From: Otis tarda
Taxonomy: Eukaryota > Chordata > Aves > Otidiformes > Otididae
Reading direction: 5' to 3'
DNA: 64,000 nt
Assembly (NCBI GenBank): GCA_026413225.1
Contig: CM048553.1
Location: 113,357,190 to 113,421,189 of the forward strand
Shown: piece by piece, positions 23,201-33,849 of the stretch
How the letters are laid out: every line of letters starts with the position of its first letter
Numbering within the stretch: the stretch's first letter is position 1
Made by a program: the position numbers and the translations under genes
The notes under the pieces: generated by a model
Told to the model about the DNA's origin: nothing
What the model saw: only the letters and a program-made list of their open reading frames with translations
The model's database searches: none

Positions 23201-23879
23201 AAAGATCTTGTTACAACTATAATATAATAAATTGTACTAAAAAGATTTATGGCTTTTTTGCTACTGAATAGATGGAAAAAATCGGTTGGGTTTTTTTGTT
23301 GGTTTTTTTTTCTTATGTTTCTCAGTCAGTAGGAATTGCACTGGGAATTGTGCTAGGAGCTTTTGCCTCCCAAGCTATTCTCTGAACAAGGCTGTTTTGG
23401 CTGAGCTGGCAGGCCCGCTCAAGCCTGGGACCTTCCAGCTCTGAGCACACGCCGAGGATGTGCAGGGCCCCATAGCTGGTACTCCGTGCCAGTAGGAAGC
23501 AGTGATGAGCCGTCCTGGCCCTCTGAGGTGAAGGACTTGTTTGATATCTCCCTTCTCCTGTCCTCTTCTGTTCCATTTTCAATCTTTCTCATCCAAACTG
23601 TGCCTGAAGCACCTCGGCTCTGTCTGCAATGAATGCCATTTGAGGAAAAAAAGACAAAATGCAGCAGAAAAGCCCCTGGCCACAGCAGATCTGTGAAATC
23701 TTAAGGCAACTTTGCTGGCAGTAAAACTTCTGCAACTTCAGCAAGCGGCTCTGGTCCGTCCTAATTAATAGCAAGTCATGGGCTGGGTGAGCCGCACAGT
23801 AGGTACGGTACGAAGCGCTGCTTCTCCCGATACCCTTCTGTCCCTGCTTTCTCCTGCCTGCCACTTTGTCCCACCTTTT
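23201..23879. other. Unique sequence, no gene supported
   Basis: T-rich patch (GGGTTTTTTTGTTGGTTTTTTTTTC) near 23288-23312. The rest is unremarkable, with overlapping short frames on both strands. Confidence 0.4.
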
Positions 23880-24160
23880 GTCACCATCTGTACATGGTTA
23901 GCCGGAGAATGTTTATTATATAATTCAGTTAACTTTCGAGCTGCGAGCCTGCCCGTTTGATGTGCCCTCCTGTTAATGCAAAGCACACCATTACTAGTTA
24001 ATGATCATGAACTGTCATCACAGTCACTTTGAAAAGGTGACAGTGATGAATGGAGCTGGCGGCTCCCAGGGAGGTTGATCACTGAATGGACAGTAAAGTT
24101 TATTTAAGCCCCGACCTGATAATGGCTCTGCATATTTCAGATGGGTTGTTTCCACTCACT
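23880..24160. promoter_or_regulatory. Candidate conserved non-coding element with a hairpin
   Basis: Contains the word TTAATGATC at 23998-24006, GTTAATGCAAAG just upstream, and a 35-nt imperfect inverted repeat at 24015-24049. The interval is unique-looking, non-coding, and sharply more AT-rich than the GC-rich DNA after 24.16 kb. It is one of the most CNE-like islands in the window. Confidence 0.4.
24015..24049. other. 35-nt imperfect hairpin
   Basis: The arm TCATCACAGTCAC (24015-24027) pairs with GTGACAGTGATGA (24037-24049) at 12 of 13 positions. The intervening bases allow three more pairs, one of them G-U, leaving a three-base GAA loop. The arms could equally be read as inverted protein-binding half-sites. 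The loop is too small for a typical microRNA precursor. Confidence 0.75.
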
Positions 24161-25895
24161 TCTGGGATAGCAGACATTCCCGAAATGATGTGTCCTGCTG
24201 CTGCCCCCTGCCCCCCCCAAGTCCTGCTCTCTTATAGTAAGAAAAATTCTCCCCCTATTTCTGCATCTGCTGCCTTAATGACTTCCCTGGCTGTTCTGCA
24301 GTTCTTTGGTCCAAAGAGGGGAAATCCCTGGGCAAAATTTCCTCCCAGCTTTGAAGAAAGGAAAAGCCCCTCTCAGAGCTGTTTCCTGAGTGCACGTGCA
24401 CGGCTGCTCCGCAGGCTGGGGAAGTGTCTCGCACCCCAATTCAACTTCCCAGGGCGTTTTTGGCAGCATCAAGCCCGCTTGCGTAGCGTGAGGTCTTGAG
24501 GATGGGACTAAAAATAAAACTTGCATCTCGTTGGGCATTCCTAACGGGGGCTGGCAGCCAGCATGGGCAGGCCTCGGAGCTGGGAGACGACCCGGTGCTT
24601 TGGGGTTGGGAGCCTCAAGGTCCCAAGATAAACAAATCTGCTGGTGAGAGTGACCAGCATTAGGTCAGGCTAAGGGTCGCTCGAAGGTCAAGCCGCCCTG
24701 TAGCTTGGATATTTTGGTTGTGTATTTACCTTCCCAAAATGCACGGTGAGCTGGAAGGCTTCCCACTCTGGGTCGCGGAGCTGGGATCAATCTGCCAGTC
24801 AGTCCTGGGGAGGGGACATCCCTGGGACATCCCTGGGGAAAGACCCCTGAGAGAGCAGGGTCTTGGTGGCATGACTGGGGAGAGGGAGGGAGAGGGCGGG
24901 AGAGGGCCTTTGAAGGGCTGTAGCTCTTGGGGTAGGCAAGATCTCCGTGCATCTGTGAGCAGGCAGAAGGTCCATGGGGTGATTTATGTTGGCATGCCCA
25001 CTCAGCTTTCATTTTAACGAATGCCGTGTGGGAAACGCTGATGGTAAAAAACAGACATGGTTTTCTAAGCCATGTAAAACCTGGAGCTTCATCACCTGAC
25101 AGGAGCCCAGGCTACCAGATTGCACTGCTGGAGCCTCACACACACAGCAATCAGGTCTGGCTTAAAGAGCTGGAGGCTCTTGAAAACCTGAAGAAACAGG
25201 GGAAAGTCGAGACACTCCTCATTTTTCTCTTTCTGACTTCTAAATCTTTGGAAAATCTGTCTTTCAAGATTTGCTGTGCAGCCAGGAAGGTTAGAAACAC
25301 CCTCTTCTTTTTCCTAAGATGTGGAAGTAGAGGTATTTGATGAAAAGACTCCAAGAAAATCTTTAGGGAGACATACCAGTGTCCACCAAGGGTTGACAAG
25401 CCAGTACTTTCTCCAGTTATTATCATGATTTTAGTGGACAGTACAATAAAGATACGTATGAGGTAGGTGTCCCATGACGTATGTGGTGAATGGCCCATGA
25501 ATTCCTAGATGCCCAGCTTGTTCTCCTGGCTCACCCACTTGTCAAGGATGGTCCTCCTCTACCCCATGTGGCTCCCTGGACAGATGCAGAGGAAGGTTGG
25601 CAAGGTGAGATGAAAAAGAAAATACCTGCACATCCGTTCGCAGAGAACAAGTAGTCCTCAAAGCTTTAATACGGGTGCCCAGATGAGAGGAGGGAGGGAA
25701 CTGAGGGACACAAAAAGATGCATTGGGGATTGGTAGCGCTTGGGTAGAGTCACAGCCTGGAGAGAAAGAGTTGGGGAATTTCTACAGCCCCCTACACGTA
25801 AATATCTGAAACAATTACACTGAAAGCATTTATTGCTGTATGATTTTTGATCCATTCTCCGTCGTGGTCACAGGATGCCTGACAGTGTTTTGGGA
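24161..25895. other. GC-richer unique sequence, no gene supported
   Basis: Frames of 100-137 codons occur on both strands (for example 24086-24499 plus) but reflect the high GC and show no known domain. An 11-bp unit GGGACATCCCT is duplicated in tandem at 24813-24834, and GGGAGAGGGAG-type simple sequence follows near 24880-24905. Confidence 0.4.
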
Positions 25896-25920
25896 CCTTA
25901 TCCTCATTAGAAGGATAAGG
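25896..25920. other. Perfect 9-bp stem inverted repeat
   Basis: CCTTATCCT (25896-25904) and AGGATAAGG (25912-25920) are exact reverse complements separated by a 7-base spacer. The arms contain GATA-type cores (TTATC / GATAA) in opposed orientation. Confidence 0.85.
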
Positions 25921-25979
25921 AGGAGTCTGTCATCCAACGGTGGCTTCTGAGTGATCTGCTGGTCTATAGTACTTGTATG

Positions 25980-26330
25980 GCATGATCAAAACCAATAGAT
26001 GTTAGGTCTCAGCTACATGAGAAAATCGTATCAGTTTAGGTAATTAATGATTTGTGTAAAGTTTAAACAGTATCAAGCTTTATTTTAAAAGCAAAATAAG
26101 GACACTGCCACAAGGGAGCCACATTAGCCAGCCCATTTATAAACTGGCAGGGCTTTTTCTGGCAGACAAGTCTATAAACCACTTGCTTGTATCTCAAACG
26201 GCAAGTTATCATGCACATTATAAGAAGTAACAATGGGCTTTTAGGAAAAACAAATCAATATGTAGAATTAATGATCGCTTTCATTGTCAAAATAAATGCT
26301 TTAAGTGAGCCGCAGAGAGGGAGGCAAATT
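25980..26330. promoter_or_regulatory. Candidate conserved non-coding element
   Basis: Long AT-rich island between GC-richer flanks. The octamer TTAATGAT occurs at 26044-26051 and again at 26268-26275, the first within TAATTAATGAT. Other words include GCACATTATAAG, AACAATGGGC (SOX-type) and CATTGTCAAAATAAATGC. There is no repeat and little coding potential. Among the strongest enhancer candidates by appearance. Confidence 0.42.
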
Positions 26331-26689
26331 ATTCCCATGAAGTTCTGAGGTTTGGGGGCGATGCCAGGGAATTGCCAGTGGCGGGGGGCTGTCAAGCCTG
26401 GGCAGCGCAGGTGTTCGCAGCAGTATTTCAAAGCAGAGCCACGTCCTTCTAAGAGCAAGCTCCCCATCGGTGATGTGTGGGGGTACTGGCACAGGGATGG
26501 GGATGAAGGAAAGCCACCCTCATCCCCCTCCTGCCTCTCGGTCCCAGAACACCGAGGGGAGGCAACTGTCCTTTTAAATTTGGGTTGAGACATTTTACCC
26601 ATGCGTCTGCAAACATTTAGATACAAAACTGCTGCTGTTAACTGCCAGCCCATTGTCTGCCAGTGACAGTTTTCTCTGAAAGTCGCTTA

Positions 26690-26805
26690 CCAGGGGGTGC
26701 ATGTTGATTGAGCAAATGAACACAAAGCAGCCGAAGCCGCTGGCTGCGAATTGTGCTGCTGTTAGTTTAAACAGCTTGAATAGAAATGCCATTATCTGGG
26801 GAGAA
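26690..26805. promoter_or_regulatory. Candidate conserved non-coding element
   Basis: Short island with CATGTTGATTGAGCAAATG and GTTAGTTTAAACAGC, followed by AATAGAAATGCCATTATC. Called on texture only. Confidence 0.28.
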
Positions 26806-26826
26806 TCAGACAAGAGCGGGGGGAAT

Positions 26827-26858
26827 ATTCACAGAGAGCAAAATTCACAGAGAGCAAA
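26827..26858. repeat. Perfect 16-bp tandem duplication
   Basis: ATTCACAGAGAGCAAA occurs twice without mismatch, at 26827-26842 and 26843-26858, followed by ATTTGCC. Confidence 0.9.
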
Positions 26859-27819
26859 ATTTGCCGGCAGTGACTAGCAGAGAGAGATGGATGGACCCTT
26901 TGGCCTTGATTGAGATGTCACCCTGGGTGTGCGTATTGTACCCACACTCCCTCTTTTCCAATGATGTGATTTAATCCGAGGCTTCTCCCTCCCTTCCAGC
27001 CTTCGTTTCTCTGTGGAGTTGAACCTGTGCTCCCTCTCGCTGGCACAGCGCCACCAAACCGCGCACAACCAGGGGATCCGCTCTGGTCTCAGCCCTTGCT
27101 TTCCCACCCCTGCATGTTCTGCCTGTTTATTTTCCCTTCCTTTCTACAGGACCTGCCCCAGGCTGGTTTATACCTTCTGCAGTTGGTCTGCAGGCCAGCA
27201 TGGCCAGCTGGTCTGGCTGGTCTGAGGAGCTTGCTGGGCTCTAGCAAAACTGGGGCAGAAGCTCCAGCTCCAACCTGGCTGGAGGGCATCCCCTCCCACT
27301 GCTGTGATAACACCGCAAAAAGATCCCTCAGGGTGGGGATCAAAGGGTCTATGCTCCATGCAAAACACTCACTGAACCCCCCTGGCTGATGGAAGGGCCA
27401 TGGGGACGGGGGCAAAATAAAACTGGTGTCCATGCCGTGGCTTGGCTGCTGCCACCATTGCTGTGTGTGTGCAAGGACTGGTTGCCCAGGTAAGAGGGGT
27501 CTCCAAGGTCTGACTCACAACAGCGTTAGTGTTGCAGGCTTTGGATAACAGCGGTTTCACCTTTGCTGTGTTTGCCACGTCCTTTTCCTGAGGACTTTTC
27601 CAGCCTCTGCCTCCATACTCATCGCCACGTGTGAAGCAGCACCCTCGGGCAGTGGGATCTGTCCCCATAGCGGGTAAGGAGAGAGCTTGGAGAGGACAGC
27701 GGTGCCCAGATTGGGTGAACTCTCTGTCTGACGGAGTGCAAGGAGAGGAATGAGAGCCCTGAGCATTCAAGGGAGTGGGGAAACACTGACCCAGACTGAA
27801 GACGTGGATGTTGCCTGAT
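26859..27819. other. GC-richer unique sequence, no gene supported
   Basis: Overlapping frames on both strands up to 133 codons (27369-27770 minus) carry no recognised domain. A CTGGTCTGGCTGGTCTG near-tandem lies at about 27210-27226. Confidence 0.4.
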
Positions 27820-28000
27820 CAAACGGCAGTGAAATGAACATTTAAGAGAGATGAAGCACCCGATAAATTAACATTTGCATTAAACGAGTTCTAGTCTGAT
27901 TCCCATGGCTGGGTAATTTGTGAGTGTGAGGTGTTGTGGCTGCAGATAGAGGCGAGCAGGACACATTATTCAGATTATTTTCTCACTTAAATTTGCTCAG
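27820..28000. promoter_or_regulatory. Candidate conserved non-coding element
   Basis: AT-rich island in GC-richer surroundings with GATAAATTAACATTTGCATT, then ATTATTCAGATTATTTTC. No repeat identified. Inference from texture. Confidence 0.3.
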
Positions 28001-29985
28001 AAGATGGAGGATCTTCCTGCCTTGCAGCCCTGTGTAGGTAGCAGTGTCGATGGCCAGCGTCTGAGTTTCACGGGGAGCAGGATATTTGATTATGGGAGGC
28101 AGACATTGGTAGCTGATGGCATTAGTGCTGTTTTCCCAAGCTGGTGTGAACACTGTAAAGCAAAGACGGTATAAAACTGAGGCTTCAGTGCTGCCTACCT
28201 GGAGGGCACACCAGTTTGGCTTGCTGCAGAAGGATGGTAACATCCCATGGCTTGTAGCTCCATGCCAGCAGTAATGGGAGTCATCAAGCTCCTTGGGGTG
28301 GCAAGAAGTGATCCATATCTCATGCATGGTAAGATCTAGCCACTGAGGCCCTCAAACTCTGGTTTGAGTCCATTGCCCCCATCACACTCTCCACTCTGCC
28401 ATGTACAGGCCCATACCGAAGCCATCACACGGCCAGATTTTTGGCGAGCAGTCGGCGCACTGGGCTGAGGGAAGGGGAGCCAGCAGTATTGCTGTCTTCC
28501 TCTCTGCAGGTGCTGTCAGGCAGCCTCGTCCTCTGTGCAGAGCTGGTCCGTTCACCAAGTGGGGTGGGGAGGAGAAACTCTCCAGGCTTGGGGAAGGGAT
28601 GGCGCTAGGGACACCTCGTAAGCCCCCAGGGTGCCTGGGGAGACTGCCATTTGTTTCGGCAGCACAGCGTAGCCATTGGGCGCAGCCTGTCAGGCCTTCA
28701 TGCACGTCTGGGTGAAACGCTGCTGCTTGTTAACATCCCCCTGCCAAGTATCAGCCCCAACACTGAGAGCAGAGGGCTGCCAGTCTTCAAGGCTTGCCCC
28801 AAGCCTGGTGTTCTCCATTGAACGGTCACGATGCCCAGCTGGTGGGAGGGACTCTGACCCCCTTGCCTTGTGCTAAGGCAGTTAACCAGCCCATCTCTCT
28901 TGCACCAGCCTTGGCTCTCATGGCTGGTACAATGAACCCAGTGAGAGGGGCCAGGGCAGCAGAGCCTGCCCAAGTGGGAATGACGGTCTGTGTGCTTTGG
29001 CTGGTGGGTCTGGGCATGGAAAGCATCAGTACAGGGCTTCTGAGTGGTGATACGTGCAGCATCTAGTCTAGACTCCCAGTGGCATACAAGGGATCAAAAA
29101 AGGGAAGAGGACAGTTTTTCATTCTAGCAAGTAAACTTCCAAGTGATCAGCAATATCTATGCCAATAAACTGAATGAGGCCAGGGCATAGCTGTTCTGTA
29201 TCGCTGAATTGTTAGCGCTGTACCTGCATGGTTTTGGTCCGTGCCAGTTATCACTCCAGGAGAAGAGAAAGTTTCAGGTGTTTGCAGCAGCTGTGCCCAC
29301 AGAGCAGGTCAGTTGCGGCCAATCTGTTTCGAAAGGCCCGAGAACTGACCGCATGGCTGCGAACTGCACTGGACTAGCAGGCTGTGGAGTGAGGGGACAG
29401 CCCTGGAGCATTTTGTTTACTTACAGAGATGTTACCGTCCTTTACCTCCCTGCTGCAGTGCGCGCTTGGCACTAGGCAGAGCTCGGTCCCTGGGGTGATC
29501 CTGCAACAGGCAGGCAGCAGGGCTCAGAAGAGAGCCCCAGCTTCAGGGAAACTCTTTTGGGGCTCCATACCCTTTGGTTTCACCCTGTGTTGGGTATTAC
29601 GCCTTTGCTGCTCCATCGCAGTCCCAGAGTGGTCCTTCTCCCCCAACGCTGCCTGCAGCAGCCCCTCTGTGCTGCCTGCGTCCCAGGAGCCAATGCTCAA
29701 ACCTTCCTGTTTGCTTCCCTCTCCCTCATCCCCACACTTCATCTTTCTCCTGACCGACTGTCTGCACCTACTCTTGTATCACCTCTTTACGAAAACACAT
29801 CCCCTGCACTGCTTTTCTTCTCAGGAGAGCCACACATGGAGTCAGATTGCCACGTGTGCCAGCTGGCACAGCCACACTGATGGCTCGGGTAGGAGGACGG
29901 GCAGGGGACACACGCTAACACAGGGACATCACCCTGCCGCCATTCACGCCACCACTGAGCCATACAATGTAAAGTGAGCTTAATG
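28001..29985. other. GC-richer unique sequence, no gene supported
   Basis: The longest frame is 182 codons (29429-29977 plus) and overlaps a second open frame. The translation is Ser/His/Leu-rich without recognisable domains. Several frames around 28380-29060 are open on both strands, as expected where TA-containing stops are rare. No splice-bounded exon was convincing. Confidence 0.4.
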
Positions 29986-30085
29986 CTGTTTTCGTAGCAA
30001 GGCCTTCATTTGCACCTCAGCTGGTATAAATGATGCCAGATTTTAGCAGTCAATTTAATCCTTTTACTTCTGGTGTGAAGGAATG
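29986..30085. mobile_element. Possible ancient amniote repeat fragment
   Basis: TTTGCACCTCAGCTGGTATAAATGATGCCAGATTTT resembles the old amniote repeat block CCTCAGCTGGTGTAAATCAG, and TTACTTCTGGTGTGAAGG follows. Weakly supported; it could equally be a CNE, since such old repeats are often conserved. Confidence 0.28.
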
Positions 30086-30519
30086 CGTGCTTGCTGGCAT
30101 GGACTGCCCCACACAGATTCGTCCTCAGCCTCCTCCTTTGCTCCTGGAGGTAAAAAGTTCAGCGGGGCTCTGGTGCATAAAGCTTTTCAGCATCCTTAAT
30201 TCATGCAGTGAAGCATCCTCAGATGCAAGGATGAGAGGGCGCCCGCCCCAGGCTGGGCAAGTGTAGGCTATACATAGCTTGGGTGCTGGACCGGCAGACA
30301 AAGGGAGCCTGTAAGGCTGCTGGGATTTGCAGTTATCAGCGGCTGGGGCAGGAAACGTCCCACACCACAATAACCTCAACTCCACCTTATGTCAGCAAGC
30401 CCTACAAACAGAAGGACCCAGCCGCGGGCTTTTGCACAGCCTGGTACTGTACACCGGAGCCTGCTCACATGGTGAACGGACGGAAAAACAACACGACTGG
30501 CCTGTTCTGATGGCAAGCA

Positions 30520-30780
30520 GATAAACTCTTGCTCCACTCAGACTGGTATTGTTTCCTTCCCACTGGCCTTCTTGCTGCCACCGCTGAGCGCACGATAAAG
30601 CTTTGGCTTTTTATAAGGCTTCTGTTTGAGTTTGTGCTGATTTCAATGCAGTCATTCAAAATGAACATGCTTGGTGAATTGTTAATTCAAGTGCCCTGGA
30701 ACACGGCAGTTAGGGAAAATGTAAAGATTATTATTATTAACCGGGTAATTCTGGGTGTGAATTCCCACTGCTGCTTGCAG
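30520..30780. promoter_or_regulatory. Candidate conserved non-coding element
   Basis: Contains an exact inverted repeat TGAATT-GTT-AATTCA at 30675-30689, then ATTATTATTATTAACC and GGGTGTGAATTCCC. Unique, AT-rich, bounded by GC-richer DNA. The plus-strand frame 30529-30783 has no recognised product. Confidence 0.35.
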
Positions 30781-31029
30781 TAGAGTTAGAGTTACTTCAG
30801 CTTTCCACAGCAGCTGACTTCAGAGCCAGGGCTGGCAAGGAAGGGAGGGAATATAAGAAGATATAAAGAGCTGTATTTTTGGCTCTAAGGCCATAGTTTT
30901 GGTCAAACTCTGCCGATGTTGCTGTTTCCCTGTCAAGGTGGATGGGGGCCATTGCTCCAGCCTGGATTCCAGCAGAAATGAAACCAGACCTTCACGTAGG
31001 CTCTGTTAAGCACTACATCCCAGCACATC

Positions 31030-31090
31030 CCTGTATGGCTAGAGACAGGAAAGACCTACGGGACCTTTTAGACCTGAATCCTTGCATTGC
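31030..31090 (-). mobile_element. Possible 3' tail of an old CR1-type LINE
   Basis: GACAGGAAAGACCTACGGGACCTTTTAGACCTGAATCCTTGC resembles the reverse-strand tail of old CR1/L3 copies (CCAGAAGGGACC...GGATCATCTAGTCTGACCTCCTGC). Only about 45 bases can be matched. A second weaker trace, AGGCCAGAAGGGACAGG, lies near 32793-32809. Confidence 0.3.
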
Positions 31091-31429
31091 TTATTCCCTA
31101 AAGTACTGATGATAAGTTCAGCTATTTTGGTGAATTCTTGGTTTGTTACAGCAGCACCCCAGGATCGCCATCCTGGGCCACCTGCTGATGTCCTCTCCCC
31201 ATGCTGTAGCACCTGGATGGCAGCCGTGCACCCAGGCGTGCTCAGACAGGAAGGGAAGATGGGAAAACACCCAGCAATTTGGGCGGGAGTTTGGGTTTTT
31301 AACTGGATGGTTTAACACAACAGCCTTTGGGAGAAAACACAGCGCAGGTACTCTAACTACTGACAGCCCGTTTCCTTCCATTGCAGGAGTGTGGCTGTTT
31401 GCCTTAATCTGTGCTTCCTACACTATTTT

Positions 31430-31660
31430 AAGGCTGAATGCTCTTTCAGGAAAAATAAATGGGTAACAATGTCTTTGCAACACAAACAAATATTATTAAA
31501 TGCTCCTCTCCCACATGCAGCTCATCCATAGCGCTTTCCCTCACTATGTCCTCCATGCCCTTGTCTCTCACATTCCGGAAAACGGCAGCCTCCTTTAAAT
31601 ATTTTCTGAGAGGCTGAAGTGAAGTCACTATCACGATCACATCTGGCTGTATGCACCTAC
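31430..31660. promoter_or_regulatory. Candidate conserved non-coding element
   Basis: Starts with GGTAACAATGTCTTTGCAAC (SOX-type AACAATG) and AAATATTATTAAATGC, then a mixed-composition stretch ending CACGATCACATCTGGCTG. No repeat found. Called on texture. Confidence 0.32.
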
Positions 31661-31791
31661 AAGGATGTGGATCTCATCCTTCAGACTGGTTTGAATTTTC
31701 ATCTGTTGTGCTGCACAGGCTGTTGAGTCTCTTTTTCCAACTCAGATAGTTCTCTGCAGCTGGTTCATGTTTTGGTTGTTTGGTTTTTTGG

Positions 31792-31808
31792 TTTTTTTTT
31801 TTTTTTTT
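31792..31808. repeat. Poly-T run (17)
   Basis: T17 preceded by GGTTTGGTTTTTTGG-like simple sequence from about 31770. Confidence 0.8.
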
Positions 31809-32158
31809 GTGCCGGATTATCTGCAGCGGCTTTTTATGTTCCCTCTGTCTGTGAACTGCTTTGTTTCCACTCTGCTCCTCCTTGCTGCATCCACCACGCT
31901 CACCATAATTCTGCCTGCACTAAATCTTCCGCTCCTGTGAAGAGGTTAATTTTGCTTGACTGAAATACGCAGTGGGGACATGGGAGAATCCCTCATGTCC
32001 TTGTAAGTCATGTATTCCTCCTCTTTTCCAAAGCCAAACAATACAATACAATTGGAAAAGACACAACAGCCTGGGCTCCGATGCAGTACAAAGTCTCCGC
32101 TCCGTCAACACAGTCCGTGGTGGTACTTGTCAATGTCGAATGTGCCCAAAGGTTTGGT

Positions 32159-32160
<2 letters not shown>

Positions 32161-32190
<30 letters not shown>
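32161..32190. repeat. (GCT)10 trinucleotide repeat
   Basis: Ten uninterrupted GCT units. Frames across it give poly-Leu, poly-Ala, poly-Cys or poly-Ser depending on strand and phase. No surrounding gene model supports a coding role. Confidence 0.95.
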
Positions 32191-32244
32191 AGGACTGGGG
32201 AAACAACCAAGGCAGCTGGGAATGTGCAAAACTCAAGTGAGAAA

Positions 32245-32370
32245 CCGTCCCTGGCCTGAGGAACTTGCAGTCCTATCAGACAAGAGAGATGAAGGCAGGG
32301 AGAGGAGGCACAGAGAGATTGGGGCCAGAGTGAGGAGTAATTAAATCCAGGTTCCTGCTCATGAAGGGCT
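32245..32370 (-). mobile_element. MIR-like SINE remnant, reverse orientation
   Basis: GAGGAACTTGCAGTCCTATC, GACAAGAGAGATGAAGGCAG, GGAGAGGAGGCACAGAGAGA, GGCCAGAGTGAGGAG and AAATCCAGGTTCCTG follow the reverse MIR order (GAGCTTACAATCTA, GACAAGACAGACAAAGG, GAGGCACAGAGA, GGCAGAGCCAGGA, ACCCAGGTCTCCTG). Same family pattern as 21060-21290. Confidence 0.5.
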
Positions 32371-32506
32371 GTTCAGGGCTCTAAGTTGCTCACTGAACTA
32401 GAGACCGACTCTAAATAGATTTTTATAGCCTCGTTTATTTGATCAGTGAACATTTAAAACAGTATTTCGACATTCCTGCTTTTATTTTATTCTGTGTATT
32501 TCTGGA

Positions 32507-32529
32507 TTTTTTTTTTTTTTTTTTTTTTT
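32507..32529. repeat. Poly-T run (23)
   Basis: Uninterrupted run of 23 T followed by GCTGCAG. No retroposon body recognised next to it. Confidence 0.85.
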
Positions 32530-33404
32530 GCTGCAGCACTGACTCAATGAACAGGTAATTTCAAGCTGATCTGATGTCTCCTGGTTGTGAGGTCTCTCTT
32601 TGGACACGCTGTGATCCACCTGAGGGATGGCTTTGCTCCGGTGTCATCTGAAACTCTCAGGCTGGCATATGCAGCTTTGTGAAAGGTGCTGAGTGTCGTT
32701 TGCCAAGAGCCTAATAAAATTACACACTGTGACGATTGCTGTGGTCAGAGCAACATCTGCTTCCTCTGAAATATCACAAGGGTGGAACATACTAGGCCAG
32801 AAGGGACAGGATTGAAAAAAAAGAAAATCTTCTAAAATTTTAAAAAAACCCAACCCCTTCAGCAACCACAGCGTGTCAGCGGTACGTCCTGGCACCGAGG
32901 CTGGCCCGGCACAGGCACGTCCATGCCTACGTGCCAGGAACGCTGTGCTGGCAGGCACTTGGCCTTGGGACTCGCACGTGGTCCCTGCAGACGCAGCCAC
33001 TGTCTCGTGTCCTTGCCACTGTGCGGAGACCCCCTAAGGCTGGTGGGGCAGGAGGATCCCTGGCCAAGGAATGGTTCCTCGTGCCTCGGGTCCTCCCCCA
33101 TCATACCAAACTCATGGGTGTGTGTGGCAGGACCCAAAGCATGGGGACTGTGACTGGTGACACAGAAACCTGCAATTATGTTTGTTATGGGCATACAAAC
33201 ACTGATATACATGCGTGCAGCCTCCAGTCTCAGACTGGATTAGCTCAATACGGTAAAGCTGGGCTCTCAGGATGTTTCTCTATCTCTTGCGCTTTTGTTG
33301 CCCTCCACAGGAGGCACACAGCGACTCCTCCTGTGCCTTCAATCCTTTCCCCTGCAGAGGAAAGAAAGGTTTGGAAAAGTTTTCAGCCTGATCTTCCTCC
33401 TCCT
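32530..33404. other. Unique sequence with a GC-rich core, no gene supported
   Basis: 32.87-33.16 kb is GC-rich, with open frames on both strands (160 codons at 32931-33413 plus, 117 at 32859-33212 minus). Neither translation is recognisable, and both being open argues for composition rather than coding. Confidence 0.4.
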
Positions 33405-33775
33405 CCTCGTTAAATTTAGCACGAGCTTGTAAAGCACCATCAGGAACAGCAATTAGAGTGCTGCGTGTTTTGGTTCATGGTTATCTGCAAGGTCAGAGAG
33501 AAGTACAGGCTGTGTTAGTGAAGGTTCCTCAGTTCTCATGCAGTTTAAACAGAGCAGTATGTTAAATATAAGAAGAAAAGCAAAATGTGTTAGTCAGTCC
33601 TGACTCTCATAAACCTAAACCCTTTCCTAACCCGCTCCCCAAAACTGCTCCTTCCATTTGCGATATTGATAAAACATAATCAGCCACGTTCAATGGTGGT
33701 CAGCTGTGATGAAGGCCGGGAAAGTCAATGAACAACCTGCCACGATGCAGGGCTCCCAAAATATACCTCCATCTA
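33405..33775. promoter_or_regulatory. Candidate conserved non-coding element pair
   Basis: Two adjacent islands. The first (33405-33600) contains GGAACAGCAATTAGAGTG and CATGCAGTTTAAACAG. The second (33650-33770) contains TTGCGATATTGATAAAACA, TAATCAGCC and GTCAATGAACAACC. Both are unique, AT-rich and non-coding. Called on texture. Confidence 0.33.
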
Positions 33776-33849
33776 AGTGGGGATCTCCCCCGGGATCTCC
33801 AAGCTAATGGCACCCTGCTTGACAGAGAATGAGGCCAGAGGATTTTCAT

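Noticed and set aside
24015-24049. Hairpin as a microRNA precursor
   Set aside because: The 3-base loop and 16-bp stem are too short for a typical precursor.
29429-29977. 182-codon plus-strand frame
   Set aside because: No domain, a second overlapping frame is also open, and the local composition explains it.
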